Shown here one piece after another: positions 1 to 11,814 of a stretch of DNA of 64,000 nt (positions within the stretch are counted from its first letter, which is position 1; every line of letters begins with the position of its first letter). A program made the translations under genes and the position numbers. The stretch lies in assembly GCA_018389105.1 (NCBI GenBank), contig JACATO010001054.1, positions 437,001 to 501,000 of the forward strand, written 5' to 3'. This stretch comes from Nautilus pompilius. Its lineage: Eukaryota; Mollusca; Cephalopoda; Nautilida; Nautilidae. The notes beneath the pieces are model-generated. The model worked only from the letters and a program-made list of their open reading frames with translations. It made no database searches and was not told the origin of the DNA.

Positions 1-229
1 GTTATAATGAAATATCATATTATTTTGCTTTCTTGATGAAGTTTAACAATACCATTTAAATTAAAACAATTGTCAATTTATATTGAAAATTGATGTGTTT
101 GTTGTTAAATTAGTAAAAAAACAATGTTGAATATTATAAAAAAAATTCCATAATTATAATTTTGGCGACCCCCTTTCTATGGTTACGCGACTCCCTTGGG
201 GGTCGCGACCCCCACTTTGAAGACCTCTG
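1..229. mobile_element. Right end of a hAT transposon cut by the window edge
   Basis: The stretch ends in a hAT-like terminus. Read from its end inward on the minus strand it starts CAGAGGTCTTCAAAGTGG, which fits the hAT consensus YARNG, followed by the G-rich subterminal part seen in many BED-type hATs. Only AT-rich non-coding sequence lies to its left, and the rest of the element is outside the window. The flank ttctagat right of the terminus could be half of an 8-bp target duplication, but the partner cannot be seen. Confidence 0.6.
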
Positions 230-234
230 TTCTA

Positions 235-1012
235 GATCATAGTTTCTCAAACTTTTATGTCCTATTGCCCCCTTATGGCACTCTACATATCATCCCCCCC
301 TACATCGTATAAAAATAGTTTTTTATAAACAGTTTTATTTCAACTAAATCTGAGCTTCTTGAAGTCACTGTCCATTTTATTTGGATGCATTCTTTTGAGA
401 TGATCTTTTTGAGCTGACTCAGCTTCATTGCTCACTAGAGAAAATGGAACCACAGATAAGACACATTGGACGAGTAGCGTCATGTGGAGCAGTTATAAAA
501 CCAAATTTCAAATAAATACTGTCATATTGACAATTTCCTCCTTTTAATCTTCTGGTGATGCAAGTGTGAGTCACTGCAGAGGCCTTTGACACAGCCTGCC
601 ATTGGAGGCAAGACTTACACCTTCGGCGCTCAGCCTCCCATCAGTGATACTGCTGTATTGGACACAGGTTAATTTTTATCCTGTGCTGAAGTTAGCATGT
701 GATGACAAATTCTTGGTGGACAGCATAGTGACAGAATTTATGCACTAATTTGTACACATTATAATCTTTGCATAAACCTGCAATCAGATGATGCTACTTA
801 GAGCAAGAGCAATATGACGATTGCTTATTCGGCCATGTAATTTTATTATTTAACTCTGTTTTCTTTATCTGAAACTTTCAATATTCATGCGCGGCATAAT
901 TTTTTCTTGTGCGCAGCTTAGAGGCAACACTGTTCCCAAATCCCCCCACCCCCTGAAACCCTAAAATTCCCCCATGGGGGGAATTCCCACCCGGGTTGAG
1001 AACCCCTGTGCT
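235..1012 (-). mobile_element. Internally deleted hAT relic with a BED zinc-finger remnant
   Basis: The left side carries a decayed terminus (tagtttctcaaactttt) and the right side ends with gggttgagaacccctgtg, the reverse of a CAGGGGTTCTCAACC-type hAT end. Minus-strand translation around 390-510 gives a broken BED-finger fragment with a FGF...PMCLICG core. No transposase core remains. Flanks do not give a convincing 8-bp duplication (about 4 of 8 match), so the two ends could come from different insertions. The strand is from the BED fragment only. Confidence 0.45.
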
Positions 1013-1476
1013 ACGATATTCTCAAGAGTCATTTGTCTTCTATCGGCCACCACTACAAAAAAGCATTTGCCACTACCTCTCTCCACTCATCCAAATACCC
1101 AGTGGCCATCATGATATTATTGTCCTCTCTGGTATTTTCAATGAAAAAACTTCCTTTCATCGATCTCGACTATTATTGGAGTTCCATTGTCAGAAATATT
1201 ACCAATTTGGGCAATGTTGTCATTATTATCAAGCCACTGTGCACATAAATTGTGGCAAACATTTGACCAGTCGACATTCGTGACGTTATTGGCCAGTCCA
1301 ATTTCATGTCCACTTGTGGCATATTTTGCAACCAACAATACACAATTAATAACAAACGTAAGTCCATATGGCTTTGATAAAAAAACTAACTGAATCGTAT
1401 GCTTTTACAATGTTTGCAGCCTTTGCAGTACCATCGGAAACCATCGGCACCTTGGTTATACTGATTCAAGTTATAG

Positions 1477-3777
1477 CAGTGGTTCTTAACCTTGTTGGAG
1501 GTACCGAACCCCACCAGTTTCATATGTGCATTCACCGAACCCCTCTTTAGTGAAAAATAAAATATGATTTTTTTCAAATTCAAGACATAGATATGTTTTT
1601 TACTGGTGCACAAAATGAGCCATGCATGAACATCACCTTGTTCAAAGAACAAAACCAACACAATGCATAAACTCACAACAAATTACATACCTGCAAATCA
1701 GTGTGTCTTCTGCTGTTGCCTTTGAGAGACCAGTTCAGATATGCCTGGCTTCACCTTGGCAAGTGCCACACTCGTGTCATTTTCACAGCAAAGTCTGTTC
1801 CTTTTCTTCGTTTTTATGTCCAGCATCCTCAAAAAGGATTGCTCGCAAAGATATGTTGTAACAAATGGTATTAAAAAATCCAGGGCTTTCTTAGCAATAA
1901 CTGGATACTTCTCCATTTGTCGACACCAAAACGTTGAGAGCATTGTTGTTCTGAAGAGTTGCTGTTGAACCTGGCTCTGCTGAATTTCAATGATTTCGTC
2001 GAGGTATTCATCATTGACATCTGCTGTCTCAACAGCAAACGTGAACGGCTGTCTCACCCATGCTGGATATGACTCTCTTGTAGGGAAATATCTGTCAAGA
2101 GACTTTGCAAGCTCATCTAAGTGCGTGGCAATTGTTTGCTTCAGTTCCGTGGATACAGAAATATCTCCGATTCCAGACACATCTTCGATCTTACTTACAC
2201 AGTCGTCCAGAATGGGGAAGTTTGCGAAGTTATTGTTCTCCGTTCGTCGTTTCCATAACGGTAGCTTTTTTTGAAAAGCCTTCAGGTGTTCTTCCGCTTC
2301 CATGATATTGACTCCACCACCCTGCATTTGCTGATTGAGATGATTGAGAGCTGCGAATATATCAGCCATGCACGCTAAAATGAGAATGAACTCAGGATTT
2401 TTGAAGCAATCTGCATGACAGTGTTGGTGCTCTTGCAAAAACAGGGCTAATTCCACACGCATGGCAAAAACACGATTCAGCACCTGTCCCAGGGATAACC
2501 ACCGAACATTAGAATGGTACAGAAGTACCTCGAATTCAGAGCCCATTTCTTTACACAGCTCACTGAAGATGCGGTGCCTCAGAGCACTTTTTCGCACATA
2601 GTTCACACATTCCACCACAGTTTTTAATACTTCTGCCATTTTTGGAGGCAAGGTTTTTGTTGCCAATGCATGTCTGTGCAGAATACAATGCGTCACAATG
2701 ATATGTGGTGCATCGGCCTTTACTAGCGCACCAAAACCAGACTTTCTTCCCAGCATGACTGGAGCTCTGTCCATACAAACTGCAGAAACCATATACCATG
2801 AAAGATTGTTGTCTCTGAAGAAGTCATCCACAAGCTTCTTCACATCGGCTGTCTTAGTTGTTGTTGTAAGAGGCTTACAAAATAAAAAATCTTTTATCAT
2901 GTCGTCTTTCACATAGCGCACAAAAACAGCAAGCTGGCTTAGATTAGAAACGTCTGTGGTCTCGTCGAGTTGAAGGCTGAATTTTGCTGGGCTTAAAATC
3001 AGATCCGCGACTACTTGAGCCAAGATGTCTTTACTCATGTCTTCTATTCTGTCGCTGACGGTGTCATTTGAAAGAGGAATTTGGGATAATTTACCTTCGG
3101 CCGCTGTTCCAAGTATCAGATTCGCCATCTTTAACGCAGCTGGTTTCACGAGTGTTTCACCAATGGTGTGTGGCTTGCCCTGCTTTGCATCAGGTAAGCA
3201 ACTTCGTACGATGCTGTGGGGATCGGTTTGTTAACGGGTACAAATCCAAGAGCAGTCAGAGTGGCCCTTTCATCAAATCTGGCTCTCTTCACCTTGAATT
3301 CAGCAAGTGTTGTGTTCTTGTATTCCCCGTCTCCATGCAGCTTCAAGAAGTGTTCCTTTAGTTTTGCCGGTGCGAGACTAGAGTTGCTCAACTTGGCGTT
3401 GCAAATCATACAGATAGGACGCTCACTCCCATCACATTCCATGATACATGTGAATCCATGTTGTACATATTTGTCCGACCACTTTCTTCTTTTGCCCGAC
3501 ATAGTATGGATTAAAATATTAATAAAGAAATCACACGACGTACTATCACGACAGTCACACATTGACTACTGAGCGCACTAAATTCCCCACAGCACTGATT
3601 GGCCAAGCAGTGTAGCATGATCATCTGCAGCCAGTGATGGCCAAGCGGGGCGTGTCATCACGAATTTACACGATAATTCAGGTGTGTCCGGACCTCCGCG
3701 GCGGAGGCTCTGCCGAACCCCTGAGACCGACTCACCAAACCCCTAGGGTTCGATCGAACCCAGGTTAAGAACCACTG
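1477..3777 (-). mobile_element. hAT-A: complete BED-type hAT transposon
   Basis: The element starts CAGTGGTTCTTAACC at 1477 and ends with the inverse (ggttaagaaccactg) at 3777. Flanking octamers agttatag (1469-1476) and agctatag (3778-3785) match at 7 of 8 positions, as expected for an old hAT target duplication. It is inserted in the IS1595-like relic. About 220 bp lie on each side of the transposase gene, with repeated accgaacccc motifs near both ends. Confidence 0.92.
1698..3502 (-). pseudogene. hAT-A transposase (SCAND3/ZBED5-like), one frameshift
   Basis: The start is taken at MSGKRRKWSDKY (3502), a start shared by sibling elements here. An N-terminal BED-like finger (CMICNAKLSNS...H) comes first, then the RNase-H-fold core. 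D1 is in QLDETTDVS and D2 in VCMDRAPVMLG, where siblings have [10 protein letters not shown]. These are followed by [23 protein letters not shown] and the C-terminal dimerisation region TTYLCEQSFLRM. The only clear break is a single-base shift near 3190 between VAYL and GKPHTIGE. The protein would be about 600 residues, the usual length for this group. It would bind its own termini and catalyse cut-and-paste transposition in the nucleus, but this copy is broken and D2 has altered neighbours. Confidence 0.88.
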
Positions 3778-4273
3778 AGCTATAGTTTTGTTGACAAGGC
3801 ACACGCTGTAAACTGTTCTTGATCAGACAATGTTTGGCCATCCATTCTAGAATGCCGCCTTTATGAATGTCAGCACCTAGTTTAAAAAGCATGAAGTTTT
3901 CCTCGTGAATTGCTTTATTGTCCAATATTTCAGTATTATTGACTATAAATATGCGTGTACATGGACATCCGCCTTTATTTAGTTTCAAATTATTGCGCAC
4001 TGTTTTAGAAAATAATTTACGCTGTTAAAGATTTGTTTCAAATTTATGCCTCTAAAACAGGGGTCTCCAAACTTTTCAATGTAAGGGCCACATTATATAT
4101 TTCCCACATTTATGCGGGTCGAAGGAATAAAAAATGAAAAAAAAACAAATCAGTGCCAGTAATTTAACTTCCTCAAATATTAGAGTATAAACATGGAAAA
4201 ATTAAAACATATCTTGTTGGAAAAAATCAGGGTAAACTGAATAGATTCCTGCCTTTAGTTTTATGCAACCAAA

Positions 4274-6059
4274 TTAGTGTGACGAATGATACTGTCGTTT
4301 TGACTTCAAAATTTCATTAAAATCAGGTTCCAGATTAGATGAGCCAATTGTAAGAATTGATTTCAAATGATCATCAGACAAATTTGCTCGATAGTTAGAT
4401 TTCACATACTTCATTTTGGAAAATGTTTGTTCACACAAGTATGTTGTACCAAAAATGGACACAAAACTACAAGCAAACTTTATCAAATTTGGAAACTGAT
4501 CTGGCTGCAGGCATTTATAAAACTCAATCAGATTTCCTTCTCTATACTTATCTTTCAGTCTGTCATCTGCCTGGAGATCAATAATTTCCATTTGAAATTG
4601 AGTTGGAAGATTTTCAGCATTGCAGTCAAATGGATTATGAAAGAGCCTGATTTCATTTGCTTTGGCATCAAGGTCAGCAAATCGCTCCTGAAACTGTTTT
4701 TTCAAATCTGAAATTATTTCATTTGCAAATGAAGGAAATTCAACTTTACTTTCTGCATGAAATTTTTCACAACATGGAAAATGAGCAAAATTCTTAACTT
4801 TCACCTGGCCTTCAAGTAGCGCAAGTTTTGCTCTGAATGCCTTGACATGAACAAAGTAGTCACTGATCAAATTTGTTTTGTCTTGCAACTTCAGATTCAA
4901 TTGATTCATATGACTTGTTATATCTGCAAAAAATGCCAATTTCCAAATCCATTCACATTCTGATAATAATGGCTGAGGTTTATTTTTCTCTGTGAGAAAT
5001 AAATCAATTTCTAATCTGAGCTCAAAGAAATGCAGCAAAACCTTTCCACAACTAAGCCATCTAACTGCTGTATAATAAGGCAAGTCAACAAACTCGGCAT
5101 CAATTTCTTTCAAGAAATCACGGAACTGGCGATGGTTGAGTGCATGAGATCTAATGAAATTAACCACAGAAACAACAGGTTTCATGACACAAGACATATC
5201 AACATATTTTAGGCACAATGCTTGTTGATGGATAAGGCAATGAAGAAAAATGGGTTTTGAGAATCTTCCACCCTCACAAGCTGTTGTAATTTACCCAACC
5301 AAACCCTTCTTTGTCCCAGACATATTCTTTCCTCCATCAATTGTCACACACTGCACTTGTTTCCATTCCAGGTTATATTCTGTCATAGTTTTACTTACTT
5401 CATTGAAAATGTCCTCTCCAGTTGTTGTGGTGTGCATGCTGTGAACTGATGCTAATTCTTGGGTCACATTAAATTCACTATCAACACCACGAATGAATAC
5501 TAAGACTGGGAGGTATCACACACATCATTTGATTCATCCAATGCAAGAGAATACCAACAAAATCTTTTTGTTTTTTCCTTTATTTGCCGAATTATGTCGC
5601 CTCCTAAATCTTCAATTCTACGAGCAACAGTATTTGACCCAAGACTTATCATTTTGAAGAGGTTTACTTTTTCTGGACATACCTCTCCTGCTGCTTCTAT
5701 GATACTACCATCAGTGAAAGGTTTTCCTTTTTTGGCCAACACATAGGCAACTTTGTAACTGGCTGTAGTTGAAGTTTCATTTTCAGATTTTTTCTTACGG
5801 AAAACAGTTGAGAATGCAGACTGTGCTGAAATGATTCAAACTTTTTAGTGCGTTCTGCTCCTGTGATGTGAGAATAACTTGAGCCATGTTTAGATTCATA
5901 GTGCCGACGAATATTGTATTCCTTCAGAACAGCAACACTGTCTCTACATATGAGGCATAAAGCTTTATCATTTGCTTTCACAAAAAAGTACTTTATCTTC
6001 CATTCGTCATTGAACTGACGACACTCACTGTCCACTTTTCTTTTCTTTATCTTTTCCAT
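4274..6059 (-). pseudogene. hAT-I transposase (GTF2IRD2/ZBED-like), several frameshifts
   Basis: Start MEKIKKRKVDSECRQF at 6059. BED finger: CLICRDSVAVLKEYNIRRH. D1 is in LALDESNDVCDT. The middle is split by shifts near 5740 and 5500 and a stop near 5290. The D2 region reads VTIDGGKNMSG, then HCLIHQQALCLK, LNHRQFRDFL, VRWLSCGKVLLHFFELR, TSHMNQLNLKLQ and FGTTYLCEQTFSKMKYVKSN. This protein line ends in RQYHSSH. It is the same clade as hAT-F, hAT-J, hAT-D and hAT-O. At least three breaks make it non-functional. Confidence 0.87.
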
Positions 6060-6283
6060 ATCTGAAAACATAAGGGTATTAGTCATATATTAGCAGAAAA
6101 AATATGAACAAAAATATAGTTGAGTAGAATATCGAAGCAGATTAAGATGACGCTCAAACGAAAAATAATATCAACAAAAAATAACAGCAAAAATATTCCC
6201 ACAACGCATTCAGCAACACTACGCTTAGGGTGCCCACACCGCGAGCAGTATAGCAGGAGGGAGAGTGCAGCAGTGTGCGGTAA

Positions 6284-6797
6284 GGCCCGTCCACACGAGG
6301 GAGCAAATGCTCCCGTTTTAGGGAACACTTGCTGCCAAACACCAAATTTGCTCCCAAAAAGGAGAGCAAGCAGCAAATGTTCCCTGTTTTTACTGGATGC
6401 TCCTGCTTTCGATCATGATGGAAAGCAGGAGCACTTGCTCGACGAACAATTTTGCTTAATAATTTATGAAGACGGGTATTTAAAACTCTAAAATATGTAG
6501 AAATTTAGCCTTCTAAATTAGTGGAAATAAATTCTACAGGAAAAAACAGCTTGTATGTGGTGATAAAAAGCATAGCGTATTATTATAAAGTGGTAAATAT
6601 TATGGCAACAGCTTTCGTTGATAAACTTAATGGTTACCATTTTAACTATTTTAAACATGCAATATTTTTGGCTACAATAGTATTATTGCTATTTTGTATA
6701 ACTAAGATACAGGCATTGTCAAAGTACAGAGAAAAGAATATTGTACAGTGTTTGTGCTCCCTGAAACGGAAGCATTTGCTCCCTCGTGTGGACGGAG
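6284..6797. mobile_element. MITE with CCGTCCACACGAGGGAGC termini, Harbinger-like
   Basis: The left end reads ggcccgtccacacgagggag and the right end is its inverse (ctccctcgtgtggacgg), with the inverted similarity running about 45 bp inward. Between them the core gcaaatgctccc recurs in both orientations. A TAA precedes the left end, as in PIF/Harbinger insertions, but the last few right-hand bases are decayed, so the superfamily is tentative. No coding sequence. Confidence 0.65.
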
Positions 6798-7241
6798 CTG
6801 TTCTACGTCCATCTTGGAGCGGCCAGCGACACGTGACAACCACACACCACGCAGTCCATGACAACACTGCCTGCAACACGTCATCAGCGATCAAACCCTA
6901 TCAACACCTCAGTTCACTCACCCCCACACTCTCTCTCACATAACCACACAGAATACAGCGAAGCCCCACTCGCCCTCCATCCCCACAATATACAGTTATA
7001 CACAACTGATTGGTTGTAATGCACAGCACATACCTACCAGTACTAGTATCTGTGCGTCACACTATCGAGAGAGAGGGAAACTGACTCGGGCTGAGCGCCA
7101 CCAGTCAGCAGCCCCAGCTTTGAATAATTCAGCGATGCCAGTCGTACGATAATTATTTTTTCAAGGCCACCACACAGGGATTTGTTTGGCGGGCCGGATG
7201 TGGCCTGCGGGCCATAGTTTGGAGAGAGCCCTGCTCTAAAA

Positions 7242-7650
7242 TATAGGATTACCAAAGGTAATTCCAAAAATTTTGAGGGAGCAAAAAAAAATTGAGTTTC
7301 CAACAACTTTAAGGTTACATAAAAGTATTCAAGGATGTCTGCTTCAATCTAATTGTGGTTTACAAAATATTGTGTAAACTATTCTTCCATGATAAATTTT
7401 AATTGATCTAATAACAATTTTGAAAGTAAATAGTCATCCATGCTTTTTACTGCCCAACATGGCCATGACAATATCATCAGCAACACTTTCTACTGCCCTC
7501 TGACTCTGTTTAGCTGTAAAATAATCAGTAAGTTACTGATATATATTTTATGGTCTGACTCTTCACAATTTTCTTGATACTACTACTATGCATATTACTG
7601 ATAGCCATGTGACAGTACTTCATCATCTTTGATTATGCTGACTTTACATA
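7242..7650. other. Non-coding stretch between hAT-I and the MULE relic
   Basis: AT-rich sequence with no open frame, terminus or repeat that I can name. It probably belongs to the 3' part of the MULE relic that follows, since that reading frame runs towards it. Confidence 0.4.
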
Positions 7651-8540
7651 AATGCTTGTGTTGATCAAAAAATGTCAAAGAATGCAACAGATTACAATAT
7701 TATTGTCCCAAACAGTTTCGCACTGTCGTCAAGAAGGAAGGCAAGTGCTATTGTTTGCCTTAGTCTCAGAGCAAACAAAGGGTCTTGGCCATACTTTTTC
7801 CTAATCCTTTTGCCAGCATTCGTCTCCAGATTGACGAGGAAAAATAGTTTAGTTCTGTTTCAGTGAAATACTGATGGAAAGTAGTGATTGCTGCTATTCA
7901 AAAGTTTGTGAGAATACTGTTGGAGGATAATCCTCCTCATCTTTAGCTGTTGGCAAAAAGCAAAAGATGCAGCACACATTTAGCCATTTTTTACTGCATG
8001 GATCATGTATAGTTGCAGGAAATTTTTTCGGGATTGTATCAAATATGCCAGTGACAAACCACTCCACACTTTCTGATAGCCATCTCAGCAGCTTTTTCTT
8101 TGTGAAAATCAGAATGCAGTTGTTACTGGATCTGCTATCCCATTTCAAGTACTGTTCTTCACCCAATTTCTGAAATTGATCAGGAATCATGAAACACCAG
8201 CTTTCAAACCACATTATGTCATCTTTTCCTTATAGTTTGGCAAAGGCATTCTTCTTTTCAGAAGTAGAGCCAGCACATAATCCAAAATCAGCTCCAATGC
8301 ACTTCCCACAATTTGGTGGGGTTCTGAGTGTTGATGCCTTGGGCTTCAGTTACCACTTCATAACAATTTCATTCTGAATGTGGATCCCTCCCTGGTGACA
8401 TTGCTTGCTGAAATGCTGCTAGAAGTCAGCATTTGATCTGACTTCGTCAGATGTAGCTCTCCCATTTTTGTCTATAAACAAATTAACTCTTTTTCTTCTG
8501 CATCTCTCTTAAATCTACCAAAGCACTGTTTATGCTAGCC
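7650..8540 (-). pseudogene. MULE transposase relic
   Basis: Minus-strand translation of 7894-8214 gives EWFVTGIFDTIPKKF, then ATIHDPCSKKWLNVCCIFCF and LPTAKDEEDYP. This is the layout of the MULE transposase core: W.(V)DGTF...P, then TIHG, then a hydrophobic ...LL.  Further downstream (about 7660-7830) RIRKKYGQDPLFALRLRQTI followed by ALAFL matches the conserved C-terminal helix after the core. Upstream (8340-8530) is a broken segment with a possible FLYWCH or C-rich finger. Stops and shifts separate the blocks. Terminal repeats were not found. Confidence 0.6.
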
Positions 8541-8603
8541 ATTATAAGAGTGCTAGCGGGCAAACACAAGGAATGACAACTGAAATGTACATGCTATGGC
8601 ATA

Positions 8604-8690
8604 CAGTAAAACCTCCCATATAGCGAAATTCAAGGGACCAAAATTTTTTTAACTTTGTTATCTGGGAATTCTTTGTAAAGAGGTTCTTCA
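8604..8690. mobile_element. Lone pogo/Tigger-type terminal repeat
   Basis: The motif cagtaaaacctcccatatag followed by cgaaattcaagggaccaaaa and ttatctgggaattctttgta resembles the terminus of pogo-group elements (CAGTAAAACCT..., then ...GGGACCAAAA...). No matching inverse end was seen within several kb, so it is a fragment or one end of a decayed element. Confidence 0.45.
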
Positions 8691-8772
8691 AAAACTTATT
8701 TGGCAAATGTTTTTTATTCCTTGTTAAAATAAAACCATGCATTGTTATTTTTTTATTAACTAGATGAATTAA

Positions 8773-9746
8773 CCCTTTGAACCCTGAGCCAGAATAGATC
8801 ATCTGGTTCCTGATGCAAAATCACCAAAAATTTTAAAAATGAATGTATTAAGCTGAAATAATTTTTAATGCACTTCATGGTGTGATAGAGGTAATGGAAC
8901 AGTTTCACAGAGTTATAGAATCTATCCAGGACCAGTATATGGTTCTTGTTTGCAACACTGCCAATGTCCTACAGTTCATTGACATAAAGGTTGTTGTGCT
9001 TACTGGTATAAATCTCAACGTGTAATATATCCTTTAGTTGGTTCACTTAGCAGGAAAGGCATTATTCCCCATTTGATAGGTTTATCTTTGATATGCTTTA
9101 TTGCAAGCCTATTTTTTCTTGAATTGTACCCTCATTCAGACAGGCATTGCGCTGGAGCAAAGTGATGATGAAATTTAGGTAATAGGATTTCAAGTATAGG
9201 TCTGTTTGACTTTATAAATCTTAGTCTTATCAATGGCTGGGTCTTGTTTGTCAACTAAATGCTGGTAGGTCGAGAGAGCTAAGAAACTTTCATGTTCCAT
9301 AACCTCATTAATTCTGTCCATCAAATGTAATATCCACGGGGGTAAATGGTTTTGACAAATCTGTATCAAGTTCATAAATATTTTATCTTTGCTAATGCTG
9401 CACTTGAAGCAATGATTCATCACTACCTCCATTATTACTTTCACCTTGATCACTAAACCTGTTGTGAAAATGTTCCTCTCTTTGTTTTCCAAGTCAATTA
9501 GATTGTGCAGCTGAGCTGCTGTAAACCTTAGAGTCATGTCCACACTGGGCACAGTATTGTTGCCTTGTCCACTTGTATCTTAACAAAAAAATATCTGCAG
9601 TATTTTTATAAATTTTGACAAAATCTAGTCAGTGGCAGCTTCAATTTGCGGCTTTAGTAATGCAAGCACTGCTTAACTGATAGGTTTCTAGTTTACACAA
9701 ACCATGTGTTCAAAGACCGAAATATTGGTCTGATGGGTTCAAAGGG
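8773..9746. mobile_element. piggyBac-like relic with CCCTTTGAACCC termini
   Basis: Left end CCCTTTGAACCC follows TTAA (8769-8772). The right end GGGTTCAAAGGG is the perfect inverse and is followed by TTGA (9747-9750), one change from TTAA. A TTAA target and CCC-starting termini are the signature of piggyBac-type elements. A 120-codon minus-strand open stretch inside (9190-9552) has no motif I recognise, and the DDE core is not visible. It is probably a deleted, non-autonomous copy. Confidence 0.6.
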
Positions 9747-9859
9747 TTGATGTTATAGTAATATCAAAATGACTTGTTTAGTATTGCCAAATTCAGCTTT
9801 CAGATTGTCCTCTCTTAAAGACACAAATTCTGTTTATGCCTCAATTTTGTCATTTGGCA

Positions 9860-10390
9860 GAACATGTCTCTACAGATAGAGGTCTCAAAATCAAATTATT
9901 TTTAATTTTCTCTTCCATGTTTTGGAGAAATAACTGGACATAGTTTCATGAACGGAACTTAAACTTTCTTTGATTTCATCATGTAAAAGATAATTACTAT
10001 TGGAAGTCTCAAATTGCATGACCATTTCTGGAAACACTTATCTCCAACAATCATTCTGTGCTTGTATAGCTGTAATTTTTCAAGGAAGCCAGCCATTGTA
10101 TCTTAGACTGTGAGCATGTTTGTCAACTTACCCTGAAGTGATAAGTTGAGAGAGTTGACCTCAAAAAAATCTGCAAGGTGTGCCAAGTTCAAGATAAACT
10201 GGTTGTCTTGCAACTTCCTGAGAAACTCTTTTCCCCTTTGCTGAATGGCCTTCAAAAAACATTGCAATGTTGTCCTTCAGCTCCAAAACACAATTTGAGA
10301 TTTTACCATCAGAGAACCATCTCGAATTGATAGTATTCCTATGAATGTGATTTACAATCTTCACAACAAGACCTCCAGAAGGTGACTGGG
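9860..10390 (-). pseudogene. Decayed hAT transposase fragment
   Basis: Across two frames the minus strand gives IVNHIHRNTINSRWFSD, then ...LAHLADFF, VNSLNLSLQGKLTNMLTVQD and LEKLQLYKHRM. This is the middle of a hAT transposase: the helical insertion with the LADIF...LN..LQGK motif. Neither the BED finger nor the C-terminal dimerisation region is visible, and no termini were found. Confidence 0.55.
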
Positions 10391-10900
10391 AGTGTTCTCA
10401 CACCTAAAGCATAACAATGTGTGAACATGGTGTGTGATCCAACTTGCTTGACACAGACATGAAACTGAATGTGCATCAAATGCTCCATGATTTTTAAAAG
10501 AGTTTGTTTTTTACTTGTCCCTAGATTAATTTTTATCCATTATGTAAAAAAATAACTCCTGCAATCTTTCACCAAAATTCACCTTTGTTTATGTGGGCCA
10601 CTTGACGTTTGAAAATTTGAGCTGCAAAGCTGTCAAATTCAGCAGATTAAGAGACCCAATTTTTAAATATTTAAATTTTTCATAGCTACTTGCCAGATAT
10701 AGGGATTTTTTTTAAATAGCACTTATGAAATCAATAAAAGGAAGTAAATAAACAACAAATGGCAATATTTTAGCCCAACAGACATGATTTTTGACCAGTT
10801 TACCAACATTTTAATGCAATTTTCATCTATATTACATTAACATTACGTCAATTTACATGTACAGTACACTGTACATAAAGAATACATTGATGTTGTCAGA
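10390..10900. other. Non-coding relic sequence
   Basis: AT-rich, no open frame of note. TAGGG occurs near 10697 and could be a decayed left terminus of element Q, but no matching right end was found, so I do not claim it. Confidence 0.3.
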
Positions 10901-11812
10901 TCTGCAGATATGCATAAATAATTCATGTGGAAAAGTTCTGTTCAGCTTATTTACAATGTTCAGATTGTCTATTTAGCTGTCAGTCTTTGCCTTGCGTTTT
11001 TGCAGATTTGGAAGAGACCGTCAGTCTTCCACAACTTGAAGAACATTTTGGTAGTGATCCTCACTTCTTAATGCAGAGAGAAAATCAGAACTTCACTCCC
11101 CCGCTCAGCACAGTCATTGATGACATTAAGTGCATCACCATGAACTAGGGAGGCTTGATAGGCAGCAGACTCTGACCATGCTTCAACAGGCTGTGCTAGG
11201 AACTCATGATTTATCTCAAGAATATTCATTGTGAACCATGAGTCCCTCAATACTAAATCAGCAAGTGTTGTAGATTCTGAGTTGTCTGAAGGAAATTTTG
11301 GCTTTCCAAAGCCAGTTCCATAACAGTCTTTTGGAGTGACAAAGTCGCTGTTCTGTTGGTACTTTGTTACTGAACAGAGCAGTGGGTACCATTTCAGAAG
11401 TCAGGTATCACATAATGAGTGAATGCTGAAAGTGCACTATCTGAAATGGTTGGATTAACATCCTTGTACTTCAATATTTGTCAATACAGAAGCAGGTCAT
11501 TATATGGAGCATCAGTGGCTGAATCAGCTGCCAGCCACCAAGAACTATACAACAAAGTTACAAAGTTAACAAAGACTCAATTTTGGCAATTGGTGCTTTG
11601 TAGTGATGGTTCCTGCTGGGAGTTTTTGAATTTAAAACTCAAGTAAGCATACGAGTATCTTTAAGGAATACAACAGCTTAGCCATCCACCTAGCTTTGTT
11701 TAGTGCCCCAGACTGCTTGAATTTCACAGTTTGTTCAGCTCCGAGAAATATTAAACACAACTCCACAAACTTGCGATAGTTTTCAAGTGATTTAAGAATG
11801 AAAACAGATTTC
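10900..11812 (-). pseudogene. Element Q, C-terminal half of the transposase-like protein
   Basis: The minus strand reads ENYRKFVELCLIFLGAEQ then FKQSGALNKARWMAKLLYSL. In layout this matches residues about 470-515 of the intact G protein (EDYFEFLQLAALFLGG...PGAIHHARWMSKGIYCLK). Near the end it has NVINDCAERG, matching VVNDAAERG of G. The N-terminal half of the same kind of protein lies at 60811-61750, also on the minus strand, and everything between is younger insertion. The middle of Q (D1 and D2) is missing, apparently through a deletion at about 11812 that also removed the end of element Z. Confidence 0.62.
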
Positions 11813-11814
11813 CA

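Larger units (their letters stand above)
1013..4049 (-). pseudogene. IS1595/Merlin (ISXO2-like) transposase relic, split by hAT-A
   Basis: Two blocks, 3786-4049 and 1013-1476, read as one decayed minus-strand protein once hAT-A is removed. The upstream block has ILEWMAKHCLI, the join is followed by GADGFRWYCKGCKHCKSIRF (a zinc-ribbon-like segment), then WSNVC, VEIDERKFFH and, after a stop, GHWVFG and RGSGKCFFVVVADR. This order matches the ISXO2-like (DDE_Tnp_IS1595) domain of metazoan Merlin-type elements. The acidic residue in VEIDE is the first catalytic position. Several stops and shifts mean no function. The left limit touches the preceding hAT relic, so the C-terminal end is missing. Termini of this element were not found. 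Confidence 0.72.
4058..7233 (-). mobile_element. hAT-I: BED-type hAT with GTF2IRD2-like transposase
   Basis: Left end CAGGGGTCTCCAAAC, right end gtttggagagagccctg. The flanking octamers are both ctctaaaa (4050-4057 and 7234-7241), a perfect duplication. The subterminal region has gggccacattat and ggcctgcgggccat, the GGCC-rich blocks seen in the other CAGGGGTC-ended hATs of this window. A MITE (6284-6797) sits in its 5' non-coding part. Confidence 0.92.

Noticed and set aside
235-1012. An 8-bp duplication for the left hAT relic
   Set aside because: ctagatca against ctacgata matches at only about 4 positions, so the two ends may not belong together.
10697-10710. TAGGG as the left terminus of element Q
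   Set aside because: No inverse partner or duplication could be found near 61.75 kb, so it may be chance in AT-rich sequence.
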